DNA of 64,000 nucleotides, taken from Plectosphaerella cucumerina (Eukaryota > Ascomycota > Sordariomycetes > Glomerellales > Plectosphaerellaceae). Positions 34,267-44,807 of this stretch are shown here, one piece after another (the stretch's first letter is position 1; each line of letters opens with the position of its first letter). Where the stretch lies: assembly GCA_020746995.1 (NCBI GenBank), contig JAGPXD010000002.1, forward strand, positions 7,564,001 through 7,628,000. The letters are read 5' to 3'. A program made the position numbers and the translations under genes. The notes under the pieces are model-generated. The model did not search any database. It worked only from the letters and a program-made list of their open reading frames with translations, and was not told the origin of the DNA.

Positions 34267-35388
34267 ATGACCGCCACCGAGAAGTCCAGGCTCTTCGAGC
34301 CCATCACTGTCGGCCGCGTCAAGCTCGCCCACCGCATGGCCCTCGCACCCCTTACCCGCTTCCGCTGCACAGAGTCGACGCACATTCCCCTACCGAGCGT
34401 AAAGACATACTACCTCCAGCGCTGCTCGGCCCCCGGCACCCTCCTCATCGCCGAGGCCACCCAGATCTCTCCCCGCCACTGCCTGGCCCCCAACATGCCG
34501 GGGATCTGGAGCGCCGAGCAGGTCGAGGCGTGGAAGCCCATCACCGAAGCCATCCACCAAAAGGGCTGTTTCGTCTACTGCCAGATTATGGCCCCCGGCC
34601 GCGCCGGCGCCAAGGACGGTTACCCCCTCTACGGTGCCAGCCCCGTGCCCATGCCCGGCCGCGAGGATGGTCCCACGCCCGTCGAGATGACCGAGGAGGA
34701 TATCAAGGCATGCATCGCCGAGTTCGCCCAGGCCGCTCGCAACGCCATGGCCGCAGGCTTCGATGGCGTCGAGCTCCACGGCGCCAACGGCTACCTGATC
34801 GACCAGTTCACCCAGGACGTGACGAACCGGCGCACCGACGCCTGGGGCGGCTCCGTCGAGAACAGGTCCCGCTTCGCCGTCGAGGTTGCCCGCGCCGTGG
34901 CAGATGCCATTGGTCCCGAGAACCTCGGCGTCCGCCTGAGCCCCTGGAACACATGGCAGGGCATGAAGATGTCCGGCGACGGGTGCCTCCACCAGTTCTC
35001 CCACCTCATCCGTGAGCTGAGGGCCGTGAGCCCCGCGTACCTGCACCTCGTCGAGTCGCGCGTCATCAACAACGAGGACACGGAGGAGGGCGAGAGCCTC
35101 GGCTTTGCTTTTGATATCTGGGACGGCAAGAGCCCCGTGCTCGTGGCGGGAGGTTTCAACCCCGAGCGGGCGCGGCGGGCGGCTGACGTTGACTATGTGA
35201 AGCACGATGTTGTGGTGGTCTTTGGACGGTACTTCCTGTCGACGCCGGATCTGGTGTACAGGATCAAGAAGGGGATTCCTCTGAACCCGTACGACCGCAA
35301 GACGTTTTACACGCCGGTGCAGGATGAGGGGTACATCGACTATGCCTTTTCGGCCGAGTACCTCGAGGAGGCGGCGGGGGCGGCGTGA
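34267..35388 (+). CDS. Old Yellow Enzyme family NADPH:flavin oxidoreductase (ene-reductase)
   Basis: FMN-dependent TIM-barrel reductase of the OYE / 12-oxophytodienoate reductase family, which reduces activated C=C bonds with NAD(P)H. Intronless, 373 residues. Visible elements are the FMN-binding LAPLTRFRC near the N-terminus (Thr30), the substrate-anion pair and proton donor in H171-G-A-N174-G-Y176, then LIDQFTQDVTNRRTDAWGGS, which is near-invariant in the family, GVRLSPWNTW, LVAGGF and FGRYFLSTPDL for phosphate binding. The strand near 104-114 reads CQIMAPGRAG, where most members have a Trp-containing QLWHxGR-like stretch, so substrate preference may differ. The Met at 34267 matches the family start; the in-frame Met 26 codons upstream precedes non-conserved sequence. 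The gene is convergent with prs. Confidence 0.95.
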   Translation: MTATEKSRLFEPITVGRVKLAHRMALAPLTRFRCTESTHIPLPSVKTYYLQRCSAPGTLLIAEATQISPRHCLAPNMPGIWSAEQVEAWKPITEAIHQKGCFVYCQIMAPGRAGAKDGYPLYGASPVPMPGREDGPTPVEMTEEDIKACIAEFAQAARNAMAAGFDGVELHGANGYLIDQFTQDVTNRRTDAWGGSVENRSRFAVEVARAVADAIGPENLGVRLSPWNTWQGMKMSGDGCLHQFSHLIRELRAVSPAYLHLVESRVINNEDTEEGESLGFAFDIWDGKSPVLVAGGFNPERARRAADVDYVKHDVVVVFGRYFLSTPDLVYRIKKGIPLNPYDRKTFYTPVQDEGYIDYAFSAEYLEEAAGAA

Positions 35389-35652
35389 GATGGGAACTGG
35401 TGTGTTAGTTTAGCGTCATAAATGTCAAGCCCTGGCCTCTGACGGATGTTGAAGAGCGATTCTTTTGAGGGTCTATTTTCCCGAAAATGCAAGCTGAGCC
35501 CGGGGCGTCGACTCGGCGGATGCCGGCCTCCCACCCGCTGGCGACCTCCGTCCCGATCCCTAACGAATAACCCAGAGCAACCCCGGACGCCTTTTGTTGT
35601 GAATGTGGAGGAACAATTGTAGTGATGATGACATGAAGCGCGGAGGGGGCGC

Positions 35653-36970
35653 TCACACGGGCGCGTGGGTGAAAAGGTAGGAGACGGACTCGCCGTTGTG
35701 GGTTCTGCGAGGGGGTCAGTGGTTTGGACGGGGAGAGAGACGGGAGGCGGGATAGGGCGCACCGCCTGATGGCCTCGGCGAGGGTGCCGCTGACGTCGAT
35801 GACCTGCAGCTTGGGGCAGCGCTCGACCTTGTCGCCGAGGGGCACGGTGTTGGTGACGACGAGCTTGGAGAGGTGGCTCTGGTTGATGGTGTCGATGGCG
35901 TTGCCGCTGAGGATGGCGTCTAGAAGGGTCAGTGGGGTTTGGTCTCGGGGTTTGGTAGGAGACGCAGGACTTACGAGTCGCGATGGCGAGGATCTAGACG
36001 GAGGTTAGTCTTGGGCAGGAAAGTTGCAGACAGAAAGATGGCACATACCTCCTTGGCGTTGGCGTCCTTGAGCAGGCCGGCGGCCTTGCTGAGGGTGCCG
36101 CAGGTGTCGGCCATGTCGTCGACGAGAATGGCGACCTTGTCCCTAACTTCGCCGATGAGGACCATCCTGCCGACAACGTTGGGGCGGGGGCGCTGGACAG
36201 GTCAGCAAGATGCGCATACAGGGTTGGTTATAAGGCGGCAAGTACCTCCTTGTGGATGAGGGCAAAGCTGGCCTTGAGGCGGTCGGCGATGGAGGTGGCG
36301 CGCTTGGCACCGCCGGCATCAGGCGAGACAATGACGACGTCCTCAATGTTGAGGTTCTCCTTGATCCAGCGCAGGACGGATGGCTCGGCGTAGAGGTTGT
36401 CGCAGGGGACGGAGAAGAAGCCCTGGATCTGGGAGGCGTGCAGGTCCATGGTGATGATGTGGTTGGCGCCGGCGGTCTGGAGCATGTTGGCGATGAGGCG
36501 GGCGGAGATGGGCGCGCGCGAGCGGTCCTTCTTGTCCTGGCGGGCGTAGGGGAAGGAGGCGATGACGGCGGTGATGCGGCGGGCGGAGGCGGTCTTGCAG
36601 GCGTGGATCATGATGAGCATCTCCATGAGACCCTCGTTGACGTCGCCGGTGGCGGAGGACTGGAGGATGTAGACATCTTCGTCACGGACGGACTCTCCGA
36701 TGGTGACCGAGGTCTCCTGGTTGGAGTAGTTGAGCGAGACTGTCCTGGCGATGTCGATGCCGAGACTGATGATGTCAGCGAGTCACATCAATGAGATGAA
36801 TTGAGGGCTGGGAGAAGTCGGAGAACTTTGAAGCTCTGCTCCCGGATTTGATCCCAAGCATCAACTCAATGCAAAGAGTCGCTCACTCACCGGCCCGCTA
36901 CGAGAGCGCTCAGCTCGGGGTGGCTGCTGCCACTCAGCAGTTTGATTTCGTTGGCCATTTCCTTTGACAT
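35653..36970 (-). CDS. prs: Ribose-phosphate pyrophosphokinase (PRPP synthetase)
   Basis: Makes phosphoribosyl pyrophosphate from ribose-5-phosphate and ATP for purine, pyrimidine, His, Trp and NAD synthesis; cytosolic hetero-oligomer in fungi. The product is 323 residues from six exons: 36891-36970, 36246-36765, 36049-36192, 35975-35993 (only 19 nt), 35763-35919 and 35653-35704. All five introns have GT-AG ends and phases close exactly. Motifs are the N-terminal EIKLLSGSSHPELSALVAGRL, the ATP-loop region ASFPYARQDKKDRSRAPISA, MDLHASQIQGFF, VSPDAGGAKRA, the PRPP-binding VAILVDDMADTCGT, and the C-terminal LAEAIRRTHNGESVSYLF. Two in-frame Mets compete, 36970 (MSKEMANE) and 36958 (MANE); homologues begin near the second. 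No catalytic residue is missing. Confidence 0.95.
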
Positions 36971-38654
36971 GCTCAGGAGGAGAGGTCGCCTCGCACAGGG
37001 GCAGGCGAGAAAATCAGGCGGGCGGACGTGCGGCAGGCGGGCGGGCGGGCGGGCGGGCGCAGCTGAGATCACGAGACTTCGGTCTCCCCTTGCTTTTTTT
37101 TCTGCCACGAGGGGTGGTGAGTGGCTTGCGGCAGGCGAGAAGAGGCAGGCGGCGAGTGTGTGAGTGGCTCGGGAAAACCGCGGGCGGCTTTCTGACTGGG
37201 ACGCCAGAGACGGGCTGGGCTGGTTGGATCAGCGGGATGAGGCGCAGGCTGCGACCACTGAAGGGTGTGGGTGGTTTGGATGCCGTGCAGTGCTGGTGCT
37301 GGTTGGGGAGATTGTGCTGGAAGGATGTTGCAGATGCAGATGCAGTGAGAACAGGCGGTCTTCGGCGGGCCCCGGCGTCGAGTCCGAGTCGGTCAGTCGG
37401 TCTGGCTTCTGGTGGTTATGTAAGGAATGGTTCCTCGAGCGACAGGGGGCTCTTTTGACCCTCGATTGACGACTCACGAGCGGCTGATGCAAAGAGTCAT
37501 GAAAACCCCGGCATAAAACAAAGGGTGACTTCTGATGCTGGTTCCGGCCGGTCAAGTTCGACTTTCGGCAGCAGGCCGAGGCGAGAATTTTGCTTGTAGC
37601 TCCCGATGTCCGCCGATGATGGCGCAATCCGCCGTGCTGATTGGTCAGGCCGCCATGTGATCCATCGGGCGGGCCAGAGGGAGGGCAGCTGGCAGCAGAT
37701 GACTCTTTCCAGGTTCCTTCCCATCCGTGTCACGACTTGACCGAACAGAATGTTCCTACGTCCACAGATGTACGACTTTGTCTTACAAGGATGACCTGTC
37801 GCAATTGACTTGCTGCTATTCTCAAGCAAGAAGCTGTCATGGAAGTCAAGCGGACCTCAAGGCCTTTACGCACCACAGTGCTGGCTACACAGCCAGAAAC
37901 GGAATCTCGGCCAGCCACATTTTAGACCAAGCAATCGCCCTGAAGGACCCTCGAACGGTCAAGACAGGCCAGCATTGCCGCCGAAAGAACTTGCACCCCA
38001 AGGACTCAGCCAAGACCAAACCAAGACAGATGCAACCAGCCGTCTCACCGCCGAAGATTCCAGACGTCTCGTCCCTCGCCAAAGTCCTGAAGAACCAGGC
38101 CCATGCTGTTCGAGTTGGGGCTAATACTGCACGCTGCTGGGGCAGAGCGGCCGGCAGTCCGCATCTCCAAATCGCCCAAGCCTCTGATGTCCACAATCCA
38201 CAGTCAAGTCGACGAGGACCTTGACCCAGCATGATTCACATCTTATCGACAGACAGCCTCTGGACCATCCGTTGACGGGCTCGTCAAACTTGTACTCCGG
38301 CCTGTGCCCTGTACGTCCGACATGTGACAAGGCCCCTCCAGACGCGTGGTCGCTGCACCTGCCACGTTGTGGCCGCCTCGCCGCCGTCAGGCACCAGGTA
38401 CCGCCACTAAACACCCGGCGGCCCGGGCTGACATCACCCGGCAAAGCGTCGTCGTGGGCCCGGGGTAGTTCCCTGAAAGGCCTGAACGGGACAAACACGT
38501 CCCCACCCCGGCGACAGGCCGCCGGTCAAAGTCACGCCACTTTGATGCACGAGACCTTGTCGTGACCACCCGACGGGCGGACGACCCTCGGCGAGAGGCG
38601 GGAAGGCGCCGAACGAGCACCAGGCAAGCCAGGGGCTAGAGGGAGAGAAGAGGG
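36971..38654. other. prs upstream region and gene-free stretch
   Basis: About 1.7 kb without a supported gene. A GGGC tandem repeat (37036-37060) sits about 70 bases upstream of the prs start. A 165-codon plus-strand frame (37727-38224) has no domain and no biased codon use and is not called. Confidence 0.5.
37036..37060. repeat. GGGC tetranucleotide repeat in the prs leader/promoter
   Basis: Five consecutive GGGC-type units. It lies in the probable 5' leader or core promoter of prs and could form quadruplex or stable RNA structure (as GCCC in the transcript). Confidence 0.75.
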
Positions 38655-38971
38655 TATAAGGATGACCGGCCTCGCCGCGCCTGTCCCGTGTGTGTGATGG
38701 CCGGCTCGCTTGCTTCTTGGTCTTGAGAAGAGGGGAGGGTACACACGACGCAGCGCAGCGCAGTCATCCGTCTTCTCATCCGTCGTCTCCTGCTCCCGTT
38801 GTCGTCCCTCCCCAGCTGTCACCTCGCGGACACGTGAGTATTCTCTTCTCTCCCCTTCGCTCCCGGTCGAGCGGAACTGACTCCGCGCCCAGCCCAGACA
38901 AGCCCTCGTGCCCAACATCCCGAACAAGACAACCATCAACGACACACCCGACACCCCGACACGCCGCCGCC
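38655..38971 (+). promoter_or_regulatory. Promoter and leader of the small membrane-protein gene
   Basis: TATAAG at 38655-38660 lies about 315 bases upstream of the start. A C/T-rich leader with a possible leader intron (GTGAGT donor near 38835) follows. Element calls are by sequence resemblance only. Confidence 0.4.
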
Positions 38972-39202
38972 ATGTGGGTTGCCCGCCTCTTCTCCGTCAC
39001 AAACTTCGTCGTCGCCACCTCGGCCCTGAGCTTCCAAGTCTTCGTCCTCTACCCATGGCACCACCAGCTGTCGGACGACTTTGAGGATCTCAAGAAGGAG
39101 CACCTGCGCGTCCTCGAGGCCGTCAAGAAGATGGAGCTCGAGGTGCGTCAGGAACGCGGCCAGTCCCTCCTCGAGCGCGTCGGATGGGGACGCAAGCAAT
39201 AG
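38972..39202 (+). CDS. 76-residue single-pass membrane microprotein, probably mitochondrial
   Basis: Function not recognised. The 76-residue product begins MWVARLFSVTNFVVATSAL, a short basic N-terminus followed by one hydrophobic segment (about 6-28, ending in VFVLYPW). A charged helix (about 33-62) with a possible coiled-coil pattern follows, then a basic tail (GWGRKQ). The organisation resembles small inner-membrane mitochondrial proteins, but no family was identified. Support for coding is the good start context (GCCATGT with C at -1 and CCGCC upstream), clean codon bias, the leader-like sequence before it, and its compact fit between a promoter and the convergent monooxygenase gene 124 bases away. 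Confidence 0.72.
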   Translation: MWVARLFSVTNFVVATSALSFQVFVLYPWHHQLSDDFEDLKKEHLRVLEAVKKMELEVRQERGQSLLERVGWGRKQ

Positions 39203-39326
39203 ACGGACAGCATTGTTTCCCGGCACAGGAGACGGACGAATGTGTACGCTAGAGCTAGATTTCACGGCTGATACCCAAATAGACTTTGACTGACGCCGGT
39301 TCCCCTGCCCTGCCGACACGTGCTCA

Positions 39327-41138
39327 TCACAACGACTTGACCCTCTCGTTCGCCTTGAGGATCTGCTCCCTCGCCCCCTCCCACTTCTTCCGTCGCCCAT
39401 CGAACAGCCTGTACACAAAGGGCGTGTGAATACCGTCCATCAGCATCCCGCATAGCGCTCGATCGCGGTACCAGAATGCCCAGCCTGCTGAGCCCCAGCC
39501 GAGGTTCTTGCTGAGCCCCGTGCCGGCGGCCTCGTTGGCCCACGCCATCCATTGCTGCTCGCGGATCAGACCCGGCATGATGGTGCCGTCCTTCGCGAGG
39601 GTAGCCAGCCACGCGTGATGTTCGTCCACCTCGGCTGTCATCTCTCGCAGCGGGGGCAGGCTGAAGTTTCCCTTCCAGATTTGCGCGATGGCCATGGTGG
39701 CGAGATCGTAGGTCGGCATGGCGCTTTGAAGGAAGAAGGCGGGCCCGAGGACGGCGAGAGAGTCTGGGTAGTCGAGGGAGAAGAGGTTCTTGTAGAGCCT
39801 GGGGAGGGGCTTCCCCTTTGACCCCGGGGCCTCCGTCCAGGCCGGCGTCGTGTTGCGACTCGGGTCGACTGCGGGGTCGAGGACGCTGAAGTCAAGCTGG
39901 TATCCCGTACACCACACAATGACGTCGACTGTGATGGTTGTCCCGTCTTGGAGTTCGACGACCTTTCCCTCCTGGAAGGCCTTAATGCCAGGTACGGGCT
40001 GGACGGTGCCGGCCTCTAGGGCCCTGATGATGGTGTCCGATACCATGGGCGGGCAGTGCTTGAGAGACGGTGCAGGGCTCAGCCTCCACTCGGGCCGTAT
40101 CTTGAAGGCGTCACGCTGCATCTTCTTGATGACCGAAGTGACTAGGTACTCGGAGGCGCCGGGGAATCGCTCGTCCATCCAGCCTTGTATCAGCGTCTTG
40201 CGCAGCGTCAGGGCGTGGTCGCCAGGCTTGCCGTTGATGCTGCGGGGGAGCTTGACGACGTTAGCAGGAGGGTGAAGAGAAGAAGCGTGGTGACTTACAA
40301 TGTAGGATCCGTGCTTGTATGAGAGATAGATCTCACTGGCATGACCGACGAGGCCGGTCGACGTATCTGCGCCTGTATTGCCCAGGCCAACAACGAGCAC
40401 CCTCTTGTCTTTGAATTGCTCGGGGCTTCGGTACCATTGTCAGGTCGTAATCTCCATGGCAGTAGTTGAGGCTAAGCTGCTTACCGCTTGAAGGCACTCG
40501 AGTGCAGGACCTCGCCTTGGAAGAGTGAGAGGCTGTCGTAGCTGGGGATGTGCGGCTTCTGGCACATGCCAGTCGCCAAGATGACCTTGTCAAAACGCCG
40601 AGGGGCGCCATCGATCTCGAGTGTCCAGGAAATGCCGTCTTCGGAGCGGGAAATGCGCGAGACTGATGTCCCCAGTCTGAGCCTAGATGCGAAGCCGAAG
40701 TGGTCAACGTAGTCTTGGAGGTACCGTGCAATGTCGGCAGCGGACGGGAAGCTGGTGACCGAGTCGGGGAACGGGAAGTCGGTGTATGAGCCCTTGGAAG
40801 GTTAGTATAGAAGCAATTCGGAGAAACACTCCATGCTGACCCTTTCCGTGGATATGTTGGGTATGGTGGCTGTTGAGCACAGATGAGCACTTTACTACAC
40901 CAGATGATTTTTGGCTGCTGGCGACGCACTTGGAAGAACCGAGGTCTTGTCCTCGGGGGTATACTGCCATAGTCCTCCGACGGCCTCCCTCGAGTCGAAG
41001 CCGGTCACATCGAAGCCCTCCTCGAGCAGGTTCTTGACAGCGACCAGGCCAAGGGTGCCTGAATGGTCAGCGGTGCGGAGAAAGGGCTGATTCGACAAGT
41101 GACATACCGAGACCGACTACAGCAACAGTCGCAGGCAT
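39327..41138 (-). CDS. Flavin-containing monooxygenase (FMO-type)
   Basis: FAD/NADPH-dependent monooxygenase related to FMO and dimethylaniline oxidases; substrate unknown. The product is 515 residues from six exons: 41108-41138, 40930-41058, 40841-40869 (29 nt), 40485-40792, 40299-40425 and 39327-40250. The FAD-binding GLGTLG (GxGxxG) is split by intron 1. The FMO fingerprint FQGEVLHSSAF (FxGxxxHxxxF) ends exon 4, and the NADPH-binding VVGLGNTGAD lies in exon 5. The block DVIVWCTGYQLDF is the conserved C-terminal ATG-like region. Intron 5 (40251-40298) is 48 nt with no in-frame stop, so retention would insert 16 residues. Removing it gives the family-typical SYILPRSINGKPGDH. Exon 3 encodes TIPNISTER, matching the loop found in this position in homologues. 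Confidence 0.9.
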
Positions 41139-41603
41139 CGTGGCAGCAAGTTGGGTCACAGAATACGGGTGAATCGTTGGTGTTTGTTCCCCGTGGAAAA
41201 GGATGAAAGAAACATGATCACGTCACTGAGGCGTCGGGAGCGAGCTTATGCTTATCTTGCCCCCTGCATTAAGGTGGCATTGGGAAGCCTGGTGTCGTCG
41301 TTGGAATCCGCGGATAGGGAGCCTCCAAATGCCTGAAGGTCCCCAGATGTTCAGGGCTGAGGAGGCGCTAAAACACGGGGGATTCCAGGCGGGGTGCAGC
41401 GACCGAGTGCCACTGGAGGGCTCGGACTTGGTCGGACTCAGGGGCCGGGGGTGGTCACTGCCAGTGGTCAGCCAAGGCCAGGTGCCGCGTGAACGGCCCA
41501 GGGTCTCGTCACGACCGTCCACAGCCCTAGCCTTCGGACTCGGACTCGGGTGCAAGGGTGAAGATGGAAACTGAGTTTGATATCAATACACTGTTCTACA
41601 CCC
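41139..41603. promoter_or_regulatory. FMO upstream region and GT8 3' flank
   Basis: 465 bases between two minus-strand genes in tandem. It must contain the GT8 terminator and the FMO promoter. No distinct motif can be assigned. Confidence 0.5.
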
Positions 41604-42632
41604 TCATGCGACGGTCTTGTCCCGCTCGGCAAAAAATGCCTCCGACTCTGCTCGCCTCGTGGCATACAGCTCCCGCAGCTTGGGCGGCCCCGTCTTCCAG
41701 AACTTCTCGTGCAAAGTGGCAACCCCTGCGGCCAGATCCCCCTCGTTGGGCCATGTCGCGCTCCACGAGGCATCCAGCTCCGTCCAGGGCATGGCGCCTG
41801 CACGACGGAAGGCGTAGTTGAGCAGGCTCTGCTCCATGGTGTGCGGGTCGAAGCGGCGCCAGTGCGACATGACGGACATGAGGTAGCGGTAGAGCTCGCG
41901 TGAGGGCGCGGCAACCCAGAAGCCGGCGGTGAAGACGTCCGTGTGGCCTGGAGGGAAGACGTGGGCGCGCTCGCCGAGCAACTGGTTGTCGGAGCGGGCG
42001 GCAAAGACGTAGGAGGCTGGCAGCCGTGCCTCGTCCCAGCGGACCTGACGAGGGCGCTCTTCGAACATGGTGCGCGAAGGGTCTCGCACGCTTGGCTCTT
42101 CAAAGACACCGTCCAGTGAGCGTGTGAGCAAGGTGTCGGCGTCGATGAAGAGGATGCGGTCGAACTGGGTCATCTCGAGCAGGCGCAGCTTGGTAAACTG
42201 GTCCTTCCAGCGGGTGACGCCGGTGCCGATCCACCAGCTCAAGGGGACGTCCTCTGCCTCGACGACGGTGGCGCCATCGCGCGAGAGCCGGTCGCGCTTC
42301 CACTGCGGCACGCCGGAGGTGACGAGCACCACTAGGGGAATCGCGGCTTTCGTACGCGTCTCGGCGGCGTGCAACAACTGGTAAGTGAGGAGGCGTGCGG
42401 CGCGGAAGTAGTCGTCATTTTGGGCTGCCACATCGGCGTCGCCGCTCAGGAAGGTGGCATAGGCGAATCGTGATGTTGACGGCGAGTTGGCCGCCAGAAC
42501 CAGGCCATAACTTGGGTCCCGCGTCGGTCGGAACAGCAGATCCGGGACGAATGCCCAGACGAAGAGGGCGAGGACGAAGAAGAGGACGACTCGGCGGAAA
42601 TTGAGGCGTCTCAGCGAGGTCGCGGCCGACAT
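41604..42632 (-). CDS. GT8-family glycosyltransferase, type II Golgi membrane protein
   Basis: Glycosyltransferase with a glycogenin/GNT1-like GT-A fold, probably in the Golgi lumen; donor and acceptor unknown. Intronless, 342 residues. A short basic cytosolic tail precedes a signal-anchor helix at about 14-31 (VVLFFVLALFVWAFVPDLLF). The catalytic domain has YATFLSGD near 58, the sugar-nucleotide Mg site IDADTLL (DxD), FTAGFWVAAPSRELY, and the HTMEQSLLNYAF segment that in the family contacts the substrate. It ends with HEKFWK and a charged tail. The Met at 42632 places the anchor helix correctly. Its 5' flank faces the pectinase gene. Confidence 0.92.
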   Translation of the reverse strand: MSAATSLRRLNFRRVVLFFVLALFVWAFVPDLLFRPTRDPSYGLVLAANSPSTSRFAYATFLSGDADVAAQNDDYFRAARLLTYQLLHAAETRTKAAIPLVVLVTSGVPQWKRDRLSRDGATVVEAEDVPLSWWIGTGVTRWKDQFTKLRLLEMTQFDRILFIDADTLLTRSLDGVFEEPSVRDPSRTMFEERPRQVRWDEARLPASYVFAARSDNQLLGERAHVFPPGHTDVFTAGFWVAAPSRELYRYLMSVMSHWRRFDPHTMEQSLLNYAFRRAGAMPWTELDASWSATWPNEGDLAAGVATLHEKFWKTGPPKLRELYATRRAESEAFFAERDKTVA

Positions 42633-44640
42633 GATGCGTCGATGTCCCCGGGAAGGGTTTGCGTGTGTTTTTGCACCTCGAATCGACGCAGAACATCGCG
42701 GCCATCCAATGTCGATATCATCCTCCCTCCCTCTGAAAAACTGCTGCAGGCAGCAGCCACTTCAGCCCAAAGGCCTCATTCGGAACTCCGTATCAGGCAG
42801 GCGCCGTGTGATCCCGGGCCCCTGCAGCGACTGGTGCTGACGGGATCCCGCCGTGTTGAAGGACGCGACATTGTTGGCTCAGGGCCAATGAGGATGCTCA
42901 TTCTGGAGCCTGGATACGCGGCATCCTGTGCCGTACAGCGTCGGGCGGCACATTCTTGCCGGGCGAAGGGTCCGTGGGGTGCCTGGTGCCTGGTGCCGCA
43001 GGGTCGATGGGTGGTGTGGGATTTTGGGAATTGGGATGACGATGATGAACTGTCGGTCTCGAGTTTGGGGAGTTTGGGTTTTTGAGTTTAAAGTTGAAGA
43101 CGCCGACGCGCTCCGGGTTGATTCACGGGCCCGAGTCGTCGTCACGGCAGGTTGGCAGGACCGTTGAGGCCACTGTTCCTTCCCCAGGTTCCCGCCCCGG
43201 CTGCACCAGCCACAAACGCTCGCGCCACGCCAGTCAAACTGCTGGACTGCTTCAGTGGTTGGAGTTCACATTTACTTGAATGCTTCTTGACTTTGAAGTT
43301 CGACATCGATCTTGAGAGAAGCCACCACGTCACGCACTGGTCGACATCTGGACTCTTTTACGCAGACCTCATCTGCCACCCACGAAACAACTTCCACTGC
43401 TCCCTGGCCTCTCTGGACATCTTCCAATCCCTGGGCCCAAAAGCCGGAGGTTGGAAAAACAACAGATCTGCACTCGCCTTTTAGTACGACGGAAAACCTG
43501 CCTGGTCCCGAACAGTGCCCGGACCTGCGGATACTGCCATCTGGACCTCTCCCCCCTCACCACCTCGCTTCATCCCAGATGGCTGCTTCATCTGTCGACC
43601 CGGCATCCTGGACCTTTGGTGTAGCATTTAGCATCTCGACGTTTCCGCTGCATTGGTTCATCTGTTCTTGGGGTGACGGAGTGACATCCAGAGTCTGGTC
43701 TCTTTATCAACTGACTGCTGTCTCGTTTCTTGGAGCAACATGAAGGTATGGTGACTACTCCGAAATATCCAACCAAGCCACCGGCACTGGAGTAGATCAT
43801 ATCGGACTCAATCTTGTTGATGCCGCTGCCACCCACCACCAAACCCAATCTCCCCTATCCGCCACCCTCTCTCCCCAAACCCCCAAGCCCCAGGCCAATC
43901 TGCTCCCCCGCGCGGCACCCCCAACCCCGGATCGGCATCTGGAGAGCGCCACGGCTTGGGTGCGGCTCGCCGGGGGGCCTCACGGCCCTGGGCCCTCCCC
44001 CGCGTCGGATATCGCTGTCCCTCCCCCGAGTCGGTCACTGCCAACAAGGATGCCCAGATATCTCTTGATTGCTTCCCCGCCGTCCCGCCATGAGAAAAAA
44101 AAGGGGGACCCATCGAGCCGTTGAATCCGGACTTTCCCAGCTGCGTCAAATCCACCAATTGTCCCCCTTCCCTCCTCCTCCGGCCCTGCGGCCGCCTCGA
44201 CCCTAGGACGTCAGCGTGGAGCTCGACCCTGCCTCGGCGTGCCCATCATCCCCGCAGGCTCAACCATCCTCCAGACTTTCCTCCCCGCGGCCTCACGATG
44301 CTTTCCCCCGCCTCACCATCGCCCAATCGGCACATTCTGACCTTTTCCGAGTCCTGGGGTAGCTTCATCGTAGCCAGGTCGCCCGGGGGGCCTAACGACT
44401 CGCCAACGACCTCATGGTCCTCCCTCCCTGTCCTCCTGCATCGACATGGAGCTTTGACAAACCAACCCCGCAGAAACCGCGTGTGCTTGACCCATCAATG
44501 CTACCTCCTCGCTGTACACTGCTGCGAGCTCCATGCACAAGAGGCCCTGGTAGCTCTGGGAACGGGGCGGCTTCTGCAGCCGGGGACGACCAAGAACGAT
44601 GGAAAATTAAGCTCCTCCTTTCTCCGTCTCCAGTCCGGCG
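42633..44640. other. 2 kb divergent intergenic region (GT8 / GH28)
   Basis: No supported gene. Short frames on both strands only. Long C-rich stretches (43840-44400) lack codon structure. The distal promoter of the GH28 gene and the whole GT8 promoter must lie here. Confidence 0.5.
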
Positions 44641-44807
44641 GAAAGATTAACGTTCCTGGGGGCCCGGGGGGTTCCATGACAATGTGACGTTGCCATAAGC
44701 ATAAAAAGACCGCCAGGTCCCCAGCTCGTTGGTCATGAGTCCTGTAGCCACGAGCCCTGCCCCAAGCTGCTCTGTTGTCATAGTAGCATACCTCGTTCCT
44801 CGTCAAC
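44641..44807 (+). promoter_or_regulatory. Proximal promoter of the GH28 gene with CreA-like sites and TATA-like box
   Basis: CTGGGG (44656-44661) and CCGGGG (about 44664-44669) fit the carbon-catabolite repressor consensus SYGGRG. ATAAAAA at 44701 lies about 105 bases before the start codon as a plausible TATA element. Glucose repression is usual for fungal pectinases; here it is inferred from motif presence. Confidence 0.45.

Noticed and set aside
37727..38224. 165-codon plus-strand frame
   Set aside because: No conserved motifs or splice partners and poor codon bias.
34267..42632. Secondary-metabolite cluster built from OYE, FMO and glycosyltransferase genes
   Set aside because: There is no polyketide, peptide or terpene synthase and no pathway regulator, and the genes are interleaved with housekeeping prs.
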